The notes beneath the pieces were generated by a model, which searched no databases, was not told where the DNA came from, and worked only from the letters and a program-made list of their open reading frames with translations. A DNA stretch of 64,000 nucleotides from Astropecten irregularis (lineage: Eukaryota; Echinodermata; Asteroidea; Paxillosida; Astropectinidae), in the NCBI GenBank assembly GCA_963971285.1, contig OZ020263.1, forward strand, positions 310,001-374,000. Reading direction: 5' to 3'. The position numbers and the translations under genes are program-made. Positions 12,705 to 25,900 of this stretch are shown piece by piece. Numbering within the stretch: position 1 is the stretch's first letter; the number at the start of each line of letters is the position of its first letter.

Positions 12705-15700
12705 GATGACCAACAAACCACAAATTGCAATGTAGACAGACACAATTCACTTCAATATTAATTTAAGGGAGACTTTTTTACAAAAATTAAAAGAAGAAAA
12801 TTACTAGTACTGATATATCGGCATGAAAGATGCAATACGTGATTTTGCTCATTTCATAGGACGGAAAAATCAATACAGATTTTTTTCAAAATCAATGATT
12901 TGCAGGCTATGAGGAGAGGGTCAAACAGTGCCTGATGGAACTGTTAATTTAATTCAGCTACTTCAACCTGATCAATATTCCCAGCATTATTTTCAAACTT
13001 TGATATTTGACGTTCTTACAAATAATTCTCGGCAATATTCTGACATTTACAGAGAAACAAAGAGACAAGACATCTACATGTAAATACATGCATCTCAAGG
13101 GAAGTTCTATTTCTAGAACTACGAGTCCAATTTGACTGAGAAAATAAATCAAACGCCAAATCAAACTCAGCCACGACACAACAATCTAATTCTCGCCACA
13201 AAGACTTTCGTCCACAAATAAAAGAAAAAAATACAGCTGGAGTAGGCCTAACATAAAATAAATGAAAATACCAAAAGACAACCAAAACTCTAAATTTAGA
13301 AATTTATTTCACTTGATTGAATTTTAAATGACAAAAAACCAATATGACAAGTGACTCGTTAGGATTCAGGATGGTCACGCCACGTAGGTTCATAGTGGAA
13401 TCAAGTGTGTAGCATCTACAGCTACGTACAAATATTTATGCAGGTACATTTTACACAAAGTCAAGTGATGTATTTACAATGTGGTAACAAAGAGATTTTA
13501 TGAAAAAAGAGTAAATACTCAGCTTAAAAGATTTTTCAGACAAGTAAGTTTTGGCAAAGGGGACTAGGTGTGTTATCTGCCGTGTACACGAGGGGAAAAG
13601 TTGACTTTGAGGTCCTCAACCACTACAGAATGATCTTCCACAAATCACAGAGACACCTCTTGCACCTATTTGGCACAAATCATCCAACTTTACGTAGTTT
13701 AGTTTTGTTTGGATTTAGAGTAGTTTCACAACTTTGTATGTCACAAAAGAGAAAAACCTAAATGTTTAGCAAATGAGTCATGACATACCATTGATGAATG
13801 ACAACATAAACCAAACAGCCATACATGTAGCCACAAGATCAGGGTTATACAATGAATTCAGGTCCCAAAGCAAGCCAACTTTGTACCCCTGTTACACCAG
13901 AACCTGTAATCTAACATGAAAATAACACTAAACAGGACTTTTTATATATTTGGCAGTAATATAATGTTTAGTAACTTACCACCAATGGAAATGAAAGAAC
14001 ATGCCTACCTCAATGAGCCAACATTCCAAGATAAATGCAACTACATGTACAGTGTATGCATTTGAGTCACACAAAGTCTTGTATTAAATAGGCTACAACG
14101 TGTAATCCTAATACTTTTCCTCAAGGGTAAATGTATAGGCCTACACTGTACGTTGTACTTAATTAGTTTTGTTTGCATTTTGTTTGTTAGTTTATTTGTT
14201 TGTTTGTTTGCATGTTTATTTTAGAGAGCAGATCTATAAAGAGAAGATGAATGTAATCATTTCATTTGTTTATTTCTTTATTAATTCTCGTACTTAATTT
14301 TTCATAAATTTGTACATTTCGTAATTAATTAATTCACTTATTTATTCATTTATTTTTCTCAAACCGTGATGAGATATTGTATAATAATCCTAATAAACAT
14401 CTTCATAAAGTGGATACTCAATTTCTTTAGTGAGCTTATCTTTGCCTTACCTCATCAAGCTGAGAAACTGATTTAATATCAGTCATCCTATCCTAGCCTC
14501 CTTCTACAAACATGCAAACAGCCTCATGATAAACCACTACAACATCTAAGATGTGCATGCCTTAAGGAGATCTACTTATTACCTACAGGTAGGAGGGCTG
14601 AGTGGTAGCATCATGTCATATCAATATATTGATATAAGTTATCAGGAGAGGACTGATGAAGCGTATGCTTAAATTTGTTGTCATATAAATCAGCATACTT
14701 CATCCATGACAAGCATTAATTCCGTATTTCAGAGAACATGTTATGAATCGGTATTAAAATTCTGTGCATATCTTAGGCCCTCTATTGTATTCCTGATCGT
14801 TACAAAACAAAAACCTAATAATCAGACCTCATCACACAGCTCACTTGCAACCTGTCAGTCATTTATTCAAATGATCTTACTCCCTCTGGCTGAAAGTGGC
14901 ATTCAAGAGAATAAGAAAAAGAGACACCAAATGTTTAAGGTAGGCAATGCAGTCCCCCCCCCTCCCTCTGCCTCCCTCCCCCCACACCCCTTAGAGAAGT
15001 GTTCAGGTCAGATTCCCTGTATTACTGTTCATGTTTATGTACAGACTTCAAGCATTAGGCAATATGTTTGGAATGGTATACTCCCATGTTTAAATATCTT
15101 ACAGTTCAAACGTGTCATCTGCTTCCCATTAATACACAAGGCAGCTCTCCCATTCACATCTCTAGAGTCCAAGGACTTGCATTTATATAAATCAAAAAGC
15201 TCAGGCAAAGCGAGGAACCTGATTGGACCAATTCTGTGATCATCGTTTTGAGATCTTAGACAGATAGAAGAAGAGGTAGTCCAGTCCCATCCCATATAAA
15301 CCTACATCTCTATATCTTCATCTGCTCATCTGTCTTATGGTAGACTAGGTGTACAGGAACATAGAGGCAAAATGCTGACGGCACTTTATACTAGATTCCC
15401 CTGTCACATCTTACTAAATAACATCAATACTAACAAGAGACCAGTTCTCATGTTTTCAAATGTGTGAGAGAATTTCAGTGATGCTGTCAGAGTCATCCAC
15501 AGAAAAAAAAAGCAAAGAGCAAAAATGCAACAACAAAAAACACGGCCACAAAACATAAAAACAAAAAAATCAATACAAAATGTTCCCTCATCTTAAAAAT
15601 CCAAAATAAATGGAATAAAATGCATACGAAAGTAACATACTCCCCACAGTACAATACAGAAATGAAATACATGTACTGAGAATGTATACATAGTAACTTT

Positions 15701-18700
15701 ATTTAATACATGTATCTCCCAAGATCTGGTATTCATGATTTCAACTTGACTATCTATCATTAAAGTGAATCTGCAACTTCAAGCACAGTAACATGTATGT
15801 TCTGCAAGTAGTCTACAGTTTTTCCAAATTTGCCCCTTTTCATCAGAATTGTTAACAGGCACAATAATGCTATGTAATATTTTAATCACATCACATGATA
15901 ATTACATGCAAAACATGTTACAATGAGTAGCCCACCTGCAACATTTCCCAGTGGCCAAGAACCGAACCAAAGAAGCATTGGATAATATCCCTTCCTACCT
16001 CTCAAAATGAAACCTTTAATTAGTTCCTTTGACACTTAAAAGGTTATAGAACCAGAGGCTTTTTACTATCAAAACAAAGCAGGAAGTAGCACATTCTTCA
16101 TCTTTTTTCTTTTTCATTCACGTCATTTTTTTGCCGCATCTTGTTAGAGAAGGTTGTAAGAGATAAACATGTTTGCGTCTGTTGAAGTCAGTGTCCTATA
16201 CCAATCATCTCTTGCACAAATAGCCCGGGAGTCTTGTAAGAAGCTCTTACTTCATCTGAATATTGAACGGACTAAAGAGCCCTGTAGTGTTATAGACCTG
16301 GTATTAATTTGCGTGCGTGCATAACCATCAAAGGATAGGTTTAATTTATCAACTCTCTCTCTTTCTCTCAGACATTCAAAGTGACATTTCACTTCAGGTG
16401 ACGTCTCTTCAGACAAGTTATCGCATGAGAATGATTAAACCATACTTGACCCACTTTCTAGGTTTTGTTGGTGATCAGATTTTTTTTTCAGTGAGAAGGT
16501 GAAAAGAAAGAAAATGTAAACATGTAGCACCTGATCATACCTTACTAATTACAAGTCCAGGGTCCTTTACCATACAACCTAAAGATTATGACTGATTAAT
16601 TCCTGGAAAAATGACGTGCATTTGTTTATATCTGACAAAAATATTACATGATATATCAAACTATTCTTCACATTTTTTTTTTATAATCTCCGCGTAACTG
16701 GCAGTTCTTTTAATGTCGTTGAGATTGTGACACTAAATCATAAATTATTAGAAAAATACACGGTTCATTTCTACCATCTGCTTAAAATCACGATTGAATG
16801 ATTCTTGATTTTTGAATATTGTGGACAGCCAAGGCAAATAATATGATGAGACATTGAGTCAAATAATTAGATTATCAATGGACAAATCAACACAGGAGAT
16901 ACAAGGTGATATGACTTGCCAATAAGGTCCATAAATGCAAACATACACACCCACCCAAATCCCACGACTTTAAGAATAAGAGCCATTTGAACTCAAATTC
17001 AGATCAGTCGTGGAGGGAAAAGCAAAAATCGGCTGCAAGGCCTTTCCAGCCCGATCTACCTCCTTCATCCTTTCCTCATATGTGCTCTCCACTTGAGAAT
17101 AACGCACAGCACCTCATGTCAACAGAATTTAATATCAACCCCCCTTTGCCCCAATCAATACGAGGGATCTTTAGTCGTTGTCACTGCCCTGGCCGACCAG
17201 AGTAAGCAGAGAGAGAGGTAGAGACTGCAAGTAGAGAAACATCCAGAATACACAGCGAGGCCGACGGCTTATTAAATTTATATGACGTTGTGATTTGTTA
17301 CTGAAGGCAAGTAAACCCTGGATATAACGGAATGAACTCAACAGCTGAATAGATGCATTCAAAGTAAAGTTGGACAACAAGAACTAATCCTCAAGGCTGG
17401 ACGTTGGAAAATTAACACTTGAACAACCAAAAACGATAAGAACAAGAAAGACAATTGTACATTAATTTGTTTAATTTGTGTTGCAATGAAGCTCATCAAG
17501 CTGACATATTAAAATCATTTTATCAAAGCGGATACGTGTACAGGTCTACATCTCCATACACACCCTTGATAGCAGCTCATAATAAAGATCAAAGGCGTTA
17601 CTATGGTTACCGCTCAAATGATCAAAGTGGACGTCAAATTTCCCCTAATGAAAATTTAACAACTATTCTACGAGCCAATTAAATAAATGAAGCGTGAAGA
17701 AAGTTCCGGTACACAGTACACGTAGGAGAAGGAGGAGGTGGGCTAAAAAATAGGAAACAAATAGACTATTGGAAATATATCGGAAAGCAAAACAAGCGTA
17801 CTGCAGGCAGGTCAAGTTGACTCAACCGTGCCTGTTTCTTGTGTACCTTCATTAGGCATACATGTAAAGGTAACAGTGCTGCCTTTTCATAATTAAACAC
17901 TCTGGCAATGACCTTCAAAAGATTGCACAAACATGCTCCTGCTCGTGAAAAAAAAATGGATACAGAATCGGTAACAACAAAAAAGAAACTGTTGAGTTTT
18001 TGTGTGTCAGCTCATTGTTTATATTATTTCATGTTAATACTAACTTTCTGTGAAAAACTGTAATAAGTCATCAAGATCTGGATATATAACTCAAAAGCCA
18101 TGGGCTGATTTACATTTTAGAAATCAAAATTTAACACAACAAACAAAAAAGAAACATGTATATCCACGCTAAAAGCAGAACAAATTTTCATTGGATTGTA
18201 TGCTAAAAACCGGTCAAATCCCTATCTCATCATTTACATCTTCATGTGGGATGGATACATTTTCTGTCATCTTCATCAAAGATCTGTGACACCTTTCTCT
18301 AGATTCTTCAAATCTGGTGTTGATTCAATTACAAAGTCAGCTAATTTCTACGTTCAATACCATTTCAACGCACATGCTAACATATTTAAGTTATTAACCT
18401 ATATACAGATATATCTAAAAATATAACATGGACACTGGTGTGAATAATATCTATTTTTAGAATAAATATTTATCATTTCCCTTCCGTCAAAATTCAATTG
18501 TGAGTTACAAACATAAAGCAACTTCCAATTTGTTAGATCACACCAGTGGCTAAATTAACCAAGATTTCCACGTAGGTCATTTTTTTTTTATTGAAAATAA
18601 TATATTTATGCAAAATACAATTTCGGAGAAAAAATGTGGGTCATCGTGGCTGGAATACGTTGAATGCTTGATAATATGATTAATGATAAAATTTGTACAT

Positions 18701-19682
18701 CCAAACTCACCATAAATTAGGTCAATCATGCAAGAAAGACTGTCCATGTCAGTGTATACCAAGATACTCACAATATGGTATTCACAAATTAGTAGGCCCA
18801 TATGTAGGACCAAAATGACCAAACTGGAATAAAAGGGGGTGAATTGGTTTTCATCTTAAATCAGAAAAAAAAAGATCACATAAATTACCATAAAATATGA
18901 AAACTTTCACAAAATGAGGAATAAACAATGAAATGATGACTAAACAGAATCAAAGCTGTCACAATCCATTAGAATGTATATAAATTGCACATCAACTATC
19001 ACGCATAGGCCTACCTGGCCCCAACCTAGCCATGCCCCTAACCTATGGTACAGGTATCCACTGAGAGCAGGTAGCGTGATGTAAATCAATCAGGTTAACC
19101 TGTAGAAGTCACTCACCTACCAATAAGTACTATTACCCTCCCCTATGGATCACTGTTTATCCTACAAGCTCACGTATATTTGCCTGTCACAGTTTCCTGA
19201 TATACTCACCACACTAAACAACCAAGAAATGCCTTCTAATAGTATTGGGCTTGACAATAAAATATGCATGTTTCTGATCACAGCTCACGGCGTGAACGTG
19301 ACCTCTTCTTTGTTGTAGATTTTTCAGTGTAACGTTGGAATCCTGAATCTTCAATCTTCAAATTTATGGAATTTAACTTGCTTCCTACTACGTACAGCAC
19401 AGTGCAAATTGCAGACCAACCATCCTGATAATGTAATCAACACAAGACTAGTCTAGTACTTCTATCTCCTTGCAATACTGTAGGTGCAGACTGCACAGTG
19501 AAGGACCTTTATAACCAATAGCAAACATAGAAACGCAGCGACATGTTCAGGTACAAGTTTAAGGCTTCATGTTTCAATCCTACAAGGACCCAAGATTTTA
19601 ATCAAAGGAAAAAATCTTGGTTTCTGCAGGCTGTGTACGTGAAACTTGGGAATCTAGGTCTAAAATTTCATTCACGTAGTGT
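12705..19682. other. No gene seen; one denser island at 17.0-17.35 kb
   Basis: A 177-codon frame at 14706-15239 has a poor coding look, spans a C-rich run and has no splice context. The block 16985-17350 is richer in CpG and could be regulatory. Confidence 0.4.
14180..14210 (+). repeat. (GTTT)n microsatellite
   Basis: Opposite-strand version of the AAAC runs, slightly interrupted. Confidence 0.85.
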
Positions 19683-19855
19683 CAGGGATATGAATAGCCA
19701 CACACTAAAAAATCTGAAAACACCAAGGAAAAAGCTGTAATTCACTGAAATTCGTGAAATTCACTGAATTCGTATACTTTTTTACAGAGAAGGTGTAAAA
19801 AAAAAACTTAAATTCTTATTGAAATCTACACAAAATCTGAGGTCTCACATCCCTG
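19683..19855 (+). mobile_element. hAT-like MITE, copy A (173 bp)
   Basis: The terminal inverted repeats CAGGGATAT / CTCACATCCCTG fit the CAGGG-type ends of hAT elements. The 8-bp flanks CGTAGTGT and TGTAGTGT differ at one base and look like a target-site duplication of hAT length. Confidence 0.78.
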
Positions 19856-20691
19856 TGTAGTGTGCACACAGCACACACAGCACAAACACATGATTAACAT
19901 GCAAAACCTATGATTACTAATTTATCAACTTGGCCAATATTTAAAAAATATCAGCACAAAATTAGAAGAATCTCATCTGCATATATGAATGGAATGATGC
20001 GACTACCCTGGTATAATTAATAATTTTACCAGAATTCACAGGTGCAGCGCTATTATATCACCTTGCTTGTGCTTTAATTATTGATTACATGTCGATACAC
20101 ATTTCAGGAATTGTTCACAGCATCATGAATTGGTTGACTTCTTGAACCATGTGCAGCTAAATGCCAGTCACATTACAGCCGAGTTAAAGCACGATCATCT
20201 GGTGATTCATTACCATGTTACTTCAATTATGGGAATCAAATGATTTGTGCGCATTATCCTGATTTCACACCAATATTTTCTAGAAACATCATATCAAATG
20301 ATCACTTCATGTATCCATTGAAGTAAATTGTGGATCAAAACATGGAATTAACATTGTGCTAGTTAAAAAGTATCAAACTTTCAGGCAAGCAGACTAGAAA
20401 CATGAAACTTTTCTGGTATGGCCGAAGCAGAAGCTTTTTTTCTACAAGCACTTCTGTAACCTCAGTGCACTACTGTTCCAGGACAGGAGAGAATAGTTGT
20501 AATGGGACACCCTACCAGCACAATTGCTGGGCTGAGAATTTGTCTTGAGGGCAAAGGCTGTCAGTAGCTCAGCTGAGGAACCAATCATGGTGAATGTCTC
20601 AACTTAACCATGTCGCTAGGGGTAGAGATGGATGGATGGATAGATGGTGTCTTGTAAAGTTAGAGTTCACTGGATGGAATCGGAATTCCTC

Positions 20692-20818
20692 TTTTTTTTT
20701 CAATTACAAGTAATAAACTGCTGCAAACTGCTCATCAGCCAAAATAATGAGCTGAAATTTACAAAATGCTTGGAGTTAGGAGGGCCTGACATGTTTCGTT
20801 CATTATCGAAGGCTAAAT
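20692..20818 (-). mobile_element. Short poly(A)-tailed element, copy 1 (5' end damaged)
   Basis: Read on the minus strand it ends in a poly(A) run (plus-strand T9 at 20692-20700). It shares AAGTAATAAACTGCTGC, AAACTGCTCATCAGCC, ATGCTTGGAGTTAGG and AGGGCCTGACA with 56768-56903. The hairpin that precedes GAAAC in the other copy is missing. Confidence 0.65.
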
Positions 20819-21708
20819 GACAAGAAGACAAGAACATGCAAGTAAAGAAACACATAGGAGTATGGTTTTTAATAGATGTACAACTATTCACTGGTATTTG
20901 CATGGAGGAAGAGCTGACAAAATTCTTAAACTAAAAACTAATTTTAAATTTTCTCTCACAATTTGGTTCAAAACTTGTGGAAGTTGCACCTTACGTGGAA
21001 TCTAATTTTCTGTTGAAAACTGAAGAAAACTCACTCATTCAAGTCGTTATTAATTATGAAACAAAAATTAAAACATATTTTAGATCATTTAAGGTCCATC
21101 AGTCGTAGAACTGTTGCATGTACATGTAGGCTACACACTCATGTGATGATTATCAATATTTGTGTGAATGTAAACAAATAAAAGATGTAGTACATAGTGT
21201 ATGCTCTCATAATGAGATTTCCAAGGCTGATCATTTCAGTAAATAATGTTAACCAATAAATCATATTATTATATGACCCATTATTATTACTGTCCTATGC
21301 ATGTACAGTGTAGAATGAATACAAGAAGACAATAGCAGACAGACTGGAAAATATTTCCAACTGACAAAGGAGCACCTGATTTGAAAAGAAATGAGGTTAA
21401 CGCAACAAACGGAAACACCAAGAACTAACAATTAACATTAATTTTCATTTTATCTTGTAATGTTGTAGGCCTTGTAATTTGAAAACAATATACGCACAAA
21501 TTAGAAAACACTAGTTTTGACTTTCATCATTGCAGTTTTCATTTCTACACAATGAATGCTCGCACTACAGTTAACATCAATGTGTACATTTTACACATAG
21601 AAAGATAAATTGCCAACTGAGAAACACCTTGATTTTTGTTTTCTTCGACATGTGTTCCAATTTTGAGAGAAAAGTGGTAAAAGTCAAAGGTGCTGTTCAG
21701 CAATGGGA

Positions 21709-21861
21709 CTTTCACATAAGAATTCATGTATGCACACTGTGAAATGCTTAGCGTGCTGGTCCTAGAACGTACTGTAGATACCGTTACTTTCACATAAGAA
21801 TTCATGTATGCACGCTGTGAAATGCTTAGCGTGCTGGTCCTAGAATGTACTGTAGATACCG
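21709..21861 (+). repeat. Tandem duplication of a 78-bp unit
   Basis: Two copies starting CTTTCACATAAGAATTCATG, at 21709 and 21787, differ at only a few positions, so the event looks recent. Confidence 0.9.
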
Positions 21862-22229
21862 GCTCTAGCTTGTAATCTAACAAGCACCCATAGCATCTTA
21901 GCTTGAAGTTCATGCATATTGGTACCTGTACTGGATGACTTACTCCTCTAACCTGAAACTAAACACCACTGCTCCATCTTCAGCTCTGACCCACTTAGGA
22001 AATAAAACAGGATCAGGTTTCTAGCTCAGCCAACTTTTGCCCTGATTCCTTGCCAAAAAGGTCTGGATCTCAAGCTTAAAGAGTTCACAGGAATTTGCAC
22101 CAAAAAAAACAAGGGGGAGAAAAAGAGATTAGAAGTTGGAAGGGTCAATGTGTACTGGTATGAGAGGGTACAGAGGGTAAATGAAACTCCATTTAGGGTA
22201 CATATATGACGGGCAAGGGAAGGGTGATG

Positions 22230-22998
22230 AAGCACAATGGGTATGTGGGAGGTACAGTAGGTAACTTGTGGGAGGCACAATGGGCAAGTAGGAGGTACAT
22301 TGGATATGTGGAAGGACTGGTACACTGGGTATGTGGGAGGTACACTGGGTATGTGGGAGGTACACTGGGTGGGTGGGTATGTGGGAGGTACAGTGGGTAT
22401 GTGGGAGGCACAATGGGTATGTGGGAGGTACAGTAGGTAACTTGTGGGAGGCACAATGGGCAAGTAGGAGGTACATTGGATATGTGGAAGGACTGGTACA
22501 CTGGGTATGTGGGAGGTACACTGGGTATGTGGGAGGTACACTGGGTGGGTGGGTATGTGGGAGGTACAGTGGGTATGTGGGAGGCACAATGGGTATGTGG
22601 GAGGCACAGTGGGTATGTGGGAGGTACACTGGGTATGTGGGAGGCACAGTGGGTATGTGGGAGGTACAGTAGGTAACTTGTGGGAGGCACAATGGGTAAG
22701 TAGGAGCCTGTACATTGGATATGTGGGAGGACTGGTACACTGGGTATGTGGGAGGTACACTGGGTGGGTGGGTATGTGGGAGGTACAGTGGGTATGTGGG
22801 AGGTACAGTGGGTATGTGGGAGGCACAGTGGGTATGTGGGAGGTACACTGGGTATGTGGGAGGCACAGTGGGTATGTGGGAGGTACACTGGGTATGTGGG
22901 AGGCACAGTGGGTATGTGGGAGGTACAATGGGTATGTGGGAGGCACAGTGGGTATGTGAGAGGCACAGTAGGTAAGTAGGAGGTACAGTAGGAATGTG
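22230..22998 (+). repeat. 20-bp minisatellite with higher-order structure
   Basis: Unit GTATGTGGGAGGTACAGTGG and variants (CACA/TACA, ACTGG/AATGG), roughly 35 copies. A variant block starting GTAACTTGTGGGAGGC recurs at 22261, 22437 and 22673, spaced 176 and 236 bp. The 60-bp difference equals three extra units. Because 20 is not a multiple of 3, it opens long frames in several phases on both strands; these are not genes. Confidence 0.95.
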
Positions 22999-22999
22999 G

Positions 23000-25900
23000 G
23001 GAGGAGAAGCGTATCAAAAATCTCAACGCAGTCTTAATACCCAAAAAAACTTTCACAAAGCACTAGTTGTTATGTTACTGTTGCCAGGTTAAATACGTAT
23101 CTTCTACACAAAAACACCTTCATAAATACTATGTGGACTTGGATACTGACATAGCAGCCATGATGTACTTCCTGTTTTGGTGGCTTTAGGTCAAGTATTT
23201 CTATCCCATTCTAAGTCCTTGACAAAAACAGAAAATAAGAAGGCCTTCCTTGAAGATGGATAGCAAGGAGGAAAACAAGATACTACAGCCCAAGCAAGTC
23301 AAAAGAGCAGAGTGTCCTTACACATGATTTGCTGCTTTACCGTGGAGTAATTTAGCGACTGAAGCAAGCACAGCCCCCAGGGTCATCCCACACACGTACT
23401 GTGCTTGAGTCAGGGCACCATATTCACAGTCTAGCTAAGGTACCGCGCTCAGGTTGGGAAATTAACTTACTGTAGTCCTTGAGAACACAGTGTTGCAATG
23501 ACCTACATGTACTTGTGGGTGAAATTAGAAGAATAGGGCCTACATGTAGGTGCCATACTGAATTTAAAAATACAGATTGACTTGTACAATTGGAGTACAG
23601 GTGTTTTTTTTATAACTGTTCAGTGTTTGCAATCAAACACACTCACATCACCTATCAAGCGCTGTATGCACAATTCTCTATTTGTCATATTCGCTGTATA
23701 GGACATGATGAAAGACAAATCGGACACTGAAACATATATCTAAACAAACACAAACAACTCCAACACAACCCTTTTTCTTCACTCCCTTTAGAATAAAAAA
23801 TACATATTCTGGCTGTTATTGACAATAAGCCAGAAACCTATTTCATATCTTCCTCATCTCCTTGGAAATTTGTCCTACACAGTATTTTGTGTCAATCTCT
23901 GTCATTTCTGAGAATTGTTGTTGTGTTTCAGCACCTGTAATCAGTGAACCTACGCTAACTAGCCACAGTATTCTTGGCCAAACTGTCCTTCGTTCAACCC
24001 AAAAAAGGAGGGTTTCCTGCTGGAACTTTGGAAAGCCGTGTTCCTAAATAAAGATCAGGCGACAACACTTCATGTCAAAACACAGGATGCATCTAATGGA
24101 AGTCAATTACCAGGAGGTTATTTGCTCAGTAATATGCAGCCAATGATGAAATAACATTTCAGGAAAAATACAGAGAAATGAGCTATAAAATATGTTTTCA
24201 AGATGCCACAAAAGCTTTTTTTGTATTAACCTATTTTAATCCATGCAGTTATATCTTAGTTCACATCTATGACATCAATTCAGATTGTTTAATTGTTTTC
24301 ATATTAATTATCTATTTTTATCTATACCCTTGACTTCAAGACTTCTCAATTGGCCACAATACCTGTAAGGTATGTTTACAAGAATGTCCTAAATCTACTA
24401 TGCTACTACTTGTGTGTGACGTCAAGTGAGAAACTGTAGAAAAAAATCTGATGTTACAAACATGTTACAAATATTGTAGAGCCAAACAAATTTGGATGAA
24501 CATTTTATGTCAATAGAGGGCAGCAAACAGACTGGCCATGACTAATGTGACCACTAGGAGAAGTCTGACCGGCCACTCACACAGCATGCAATAGAGAGAT
24601 CACTATAAATCACTACTAGTCATCATTAAGAAATGATACTAGACTTTCGCCTTTGGGAATGTTTGTCTTCTATGGTTGCTGGACATCTAGGGTTACATAG
24701 AGGGCAAAGCATGGGGGTGACGGTGGAGGGGGCTAGCTGGCTGGGGGTACATGTACTTCAGGGAACAGTAACTATAGATGACAGCCAGGCATGTTGGCCA
24801 TAGACTTATTTTGTTCTGGGTGGGTAGGCCTATCTAGTAGTGGCATACAGCTATGGTAGGGGGCGTCAACCTGCTAATTGCTCCAGCATTCACACCAGTT
24901 GTGGATTCTCCACACATGCAGATAACCTGGGCCAAAGATTGTTTCTTGGCCTTTGAACAGATCAAGCTTGGATCTGATTTCCAGAATTACTACACTGACC
25001 AAAGCTTAGAACTCAACTCAGAACCATTTAGGTCTACACTAATGTTTTCAAATCCTGGTTGAAAGAGAGAAGGAATGAAGAAGGTGTCTTAGAGAGAGGT
25101 TCCAGAAGACACTGTGAGCCAAGATAAAAGGGAAATTAAGAGTCAATCACCAATCCCTACTCACCTTGTCTCAGTCATTTCACCTCAACTCCTACAAGCT
25201 ACGAACAAATAACTGAACTGACTGTCTTCTGAATGCCCTACACAGGAAGTATTTCATGCATTGTCACATTAGACGTCTAGACAAGCTTCAAAAAGCCAAG
25301 TCTAGACGAGCTTGTTTGCCAAAATTTCCAAACAAACGTATCATATAAAAGCTATTACACACTAATACAAAACTGTCATACCCACATAAATCTACTGTGA
25401 GTCAAGTTGATCTGCATCCAACATTTCCAAGACAAGAAGCAGATCCAATGCATTGACTGTCACCTTAAACATGTCAGTCTGACATATGACAAGAAGTGCA
25501 AATAGCAGACAAAATCCAACCAGTTATTGGAAATTGAAAGAAGCAATGTTCTGAACTCAAAACAAGGTTCACCAAGTGCATGGGTGTCCAATTGCTCCTG
25601 CAGATTTACTGTCACACTAATCACAGCACTGACCAAAACATCAAATCAGAACTTTGGTTCTTGGCAAAGCCACTTAGGGATAGATGGCTATATAGTCTTA
25701 TAAAGATGGACTTTCATGAAGGCCACACAAAGGCGGTGACCTTCAATGTTGGCCCTTATATTGCCCTGGTCATGGCCTTGATGTTACTACAATTATTACA
25801 TTATATAAACTTGCTTTACTGATGTCTTCTGACAGAAAGCACGTTTACAAATGTTGAAGAAAATCACTTCCATCACTAGCTAGTTCAAATCTCACCCAAG

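Noticed and set aside
14706..15239. 177-codon plus-strand frame
   Set aside because: It crosses a C-rich low-complexity run, has no splice or poly(A) context and shows no recognisable motif.
22230..22998. CRISPR-like array
   Set aside because: The units are contiguous with no unique spacers, and the genome is animal.
22026..23056. Long open frames on both strands (up to 306 codons)
   Set aside because: They are produced by the 20-bp minisatellite, which is open in several phases at once and encodes only repeats of itself.
24853..25062. Frame containing TWAKDCFLAFEQIK, faintly like the Gypsy RT-RNase H junction
   Set aside because: No other reverse transcriptase or RNase H motif is present in any frame nearby.
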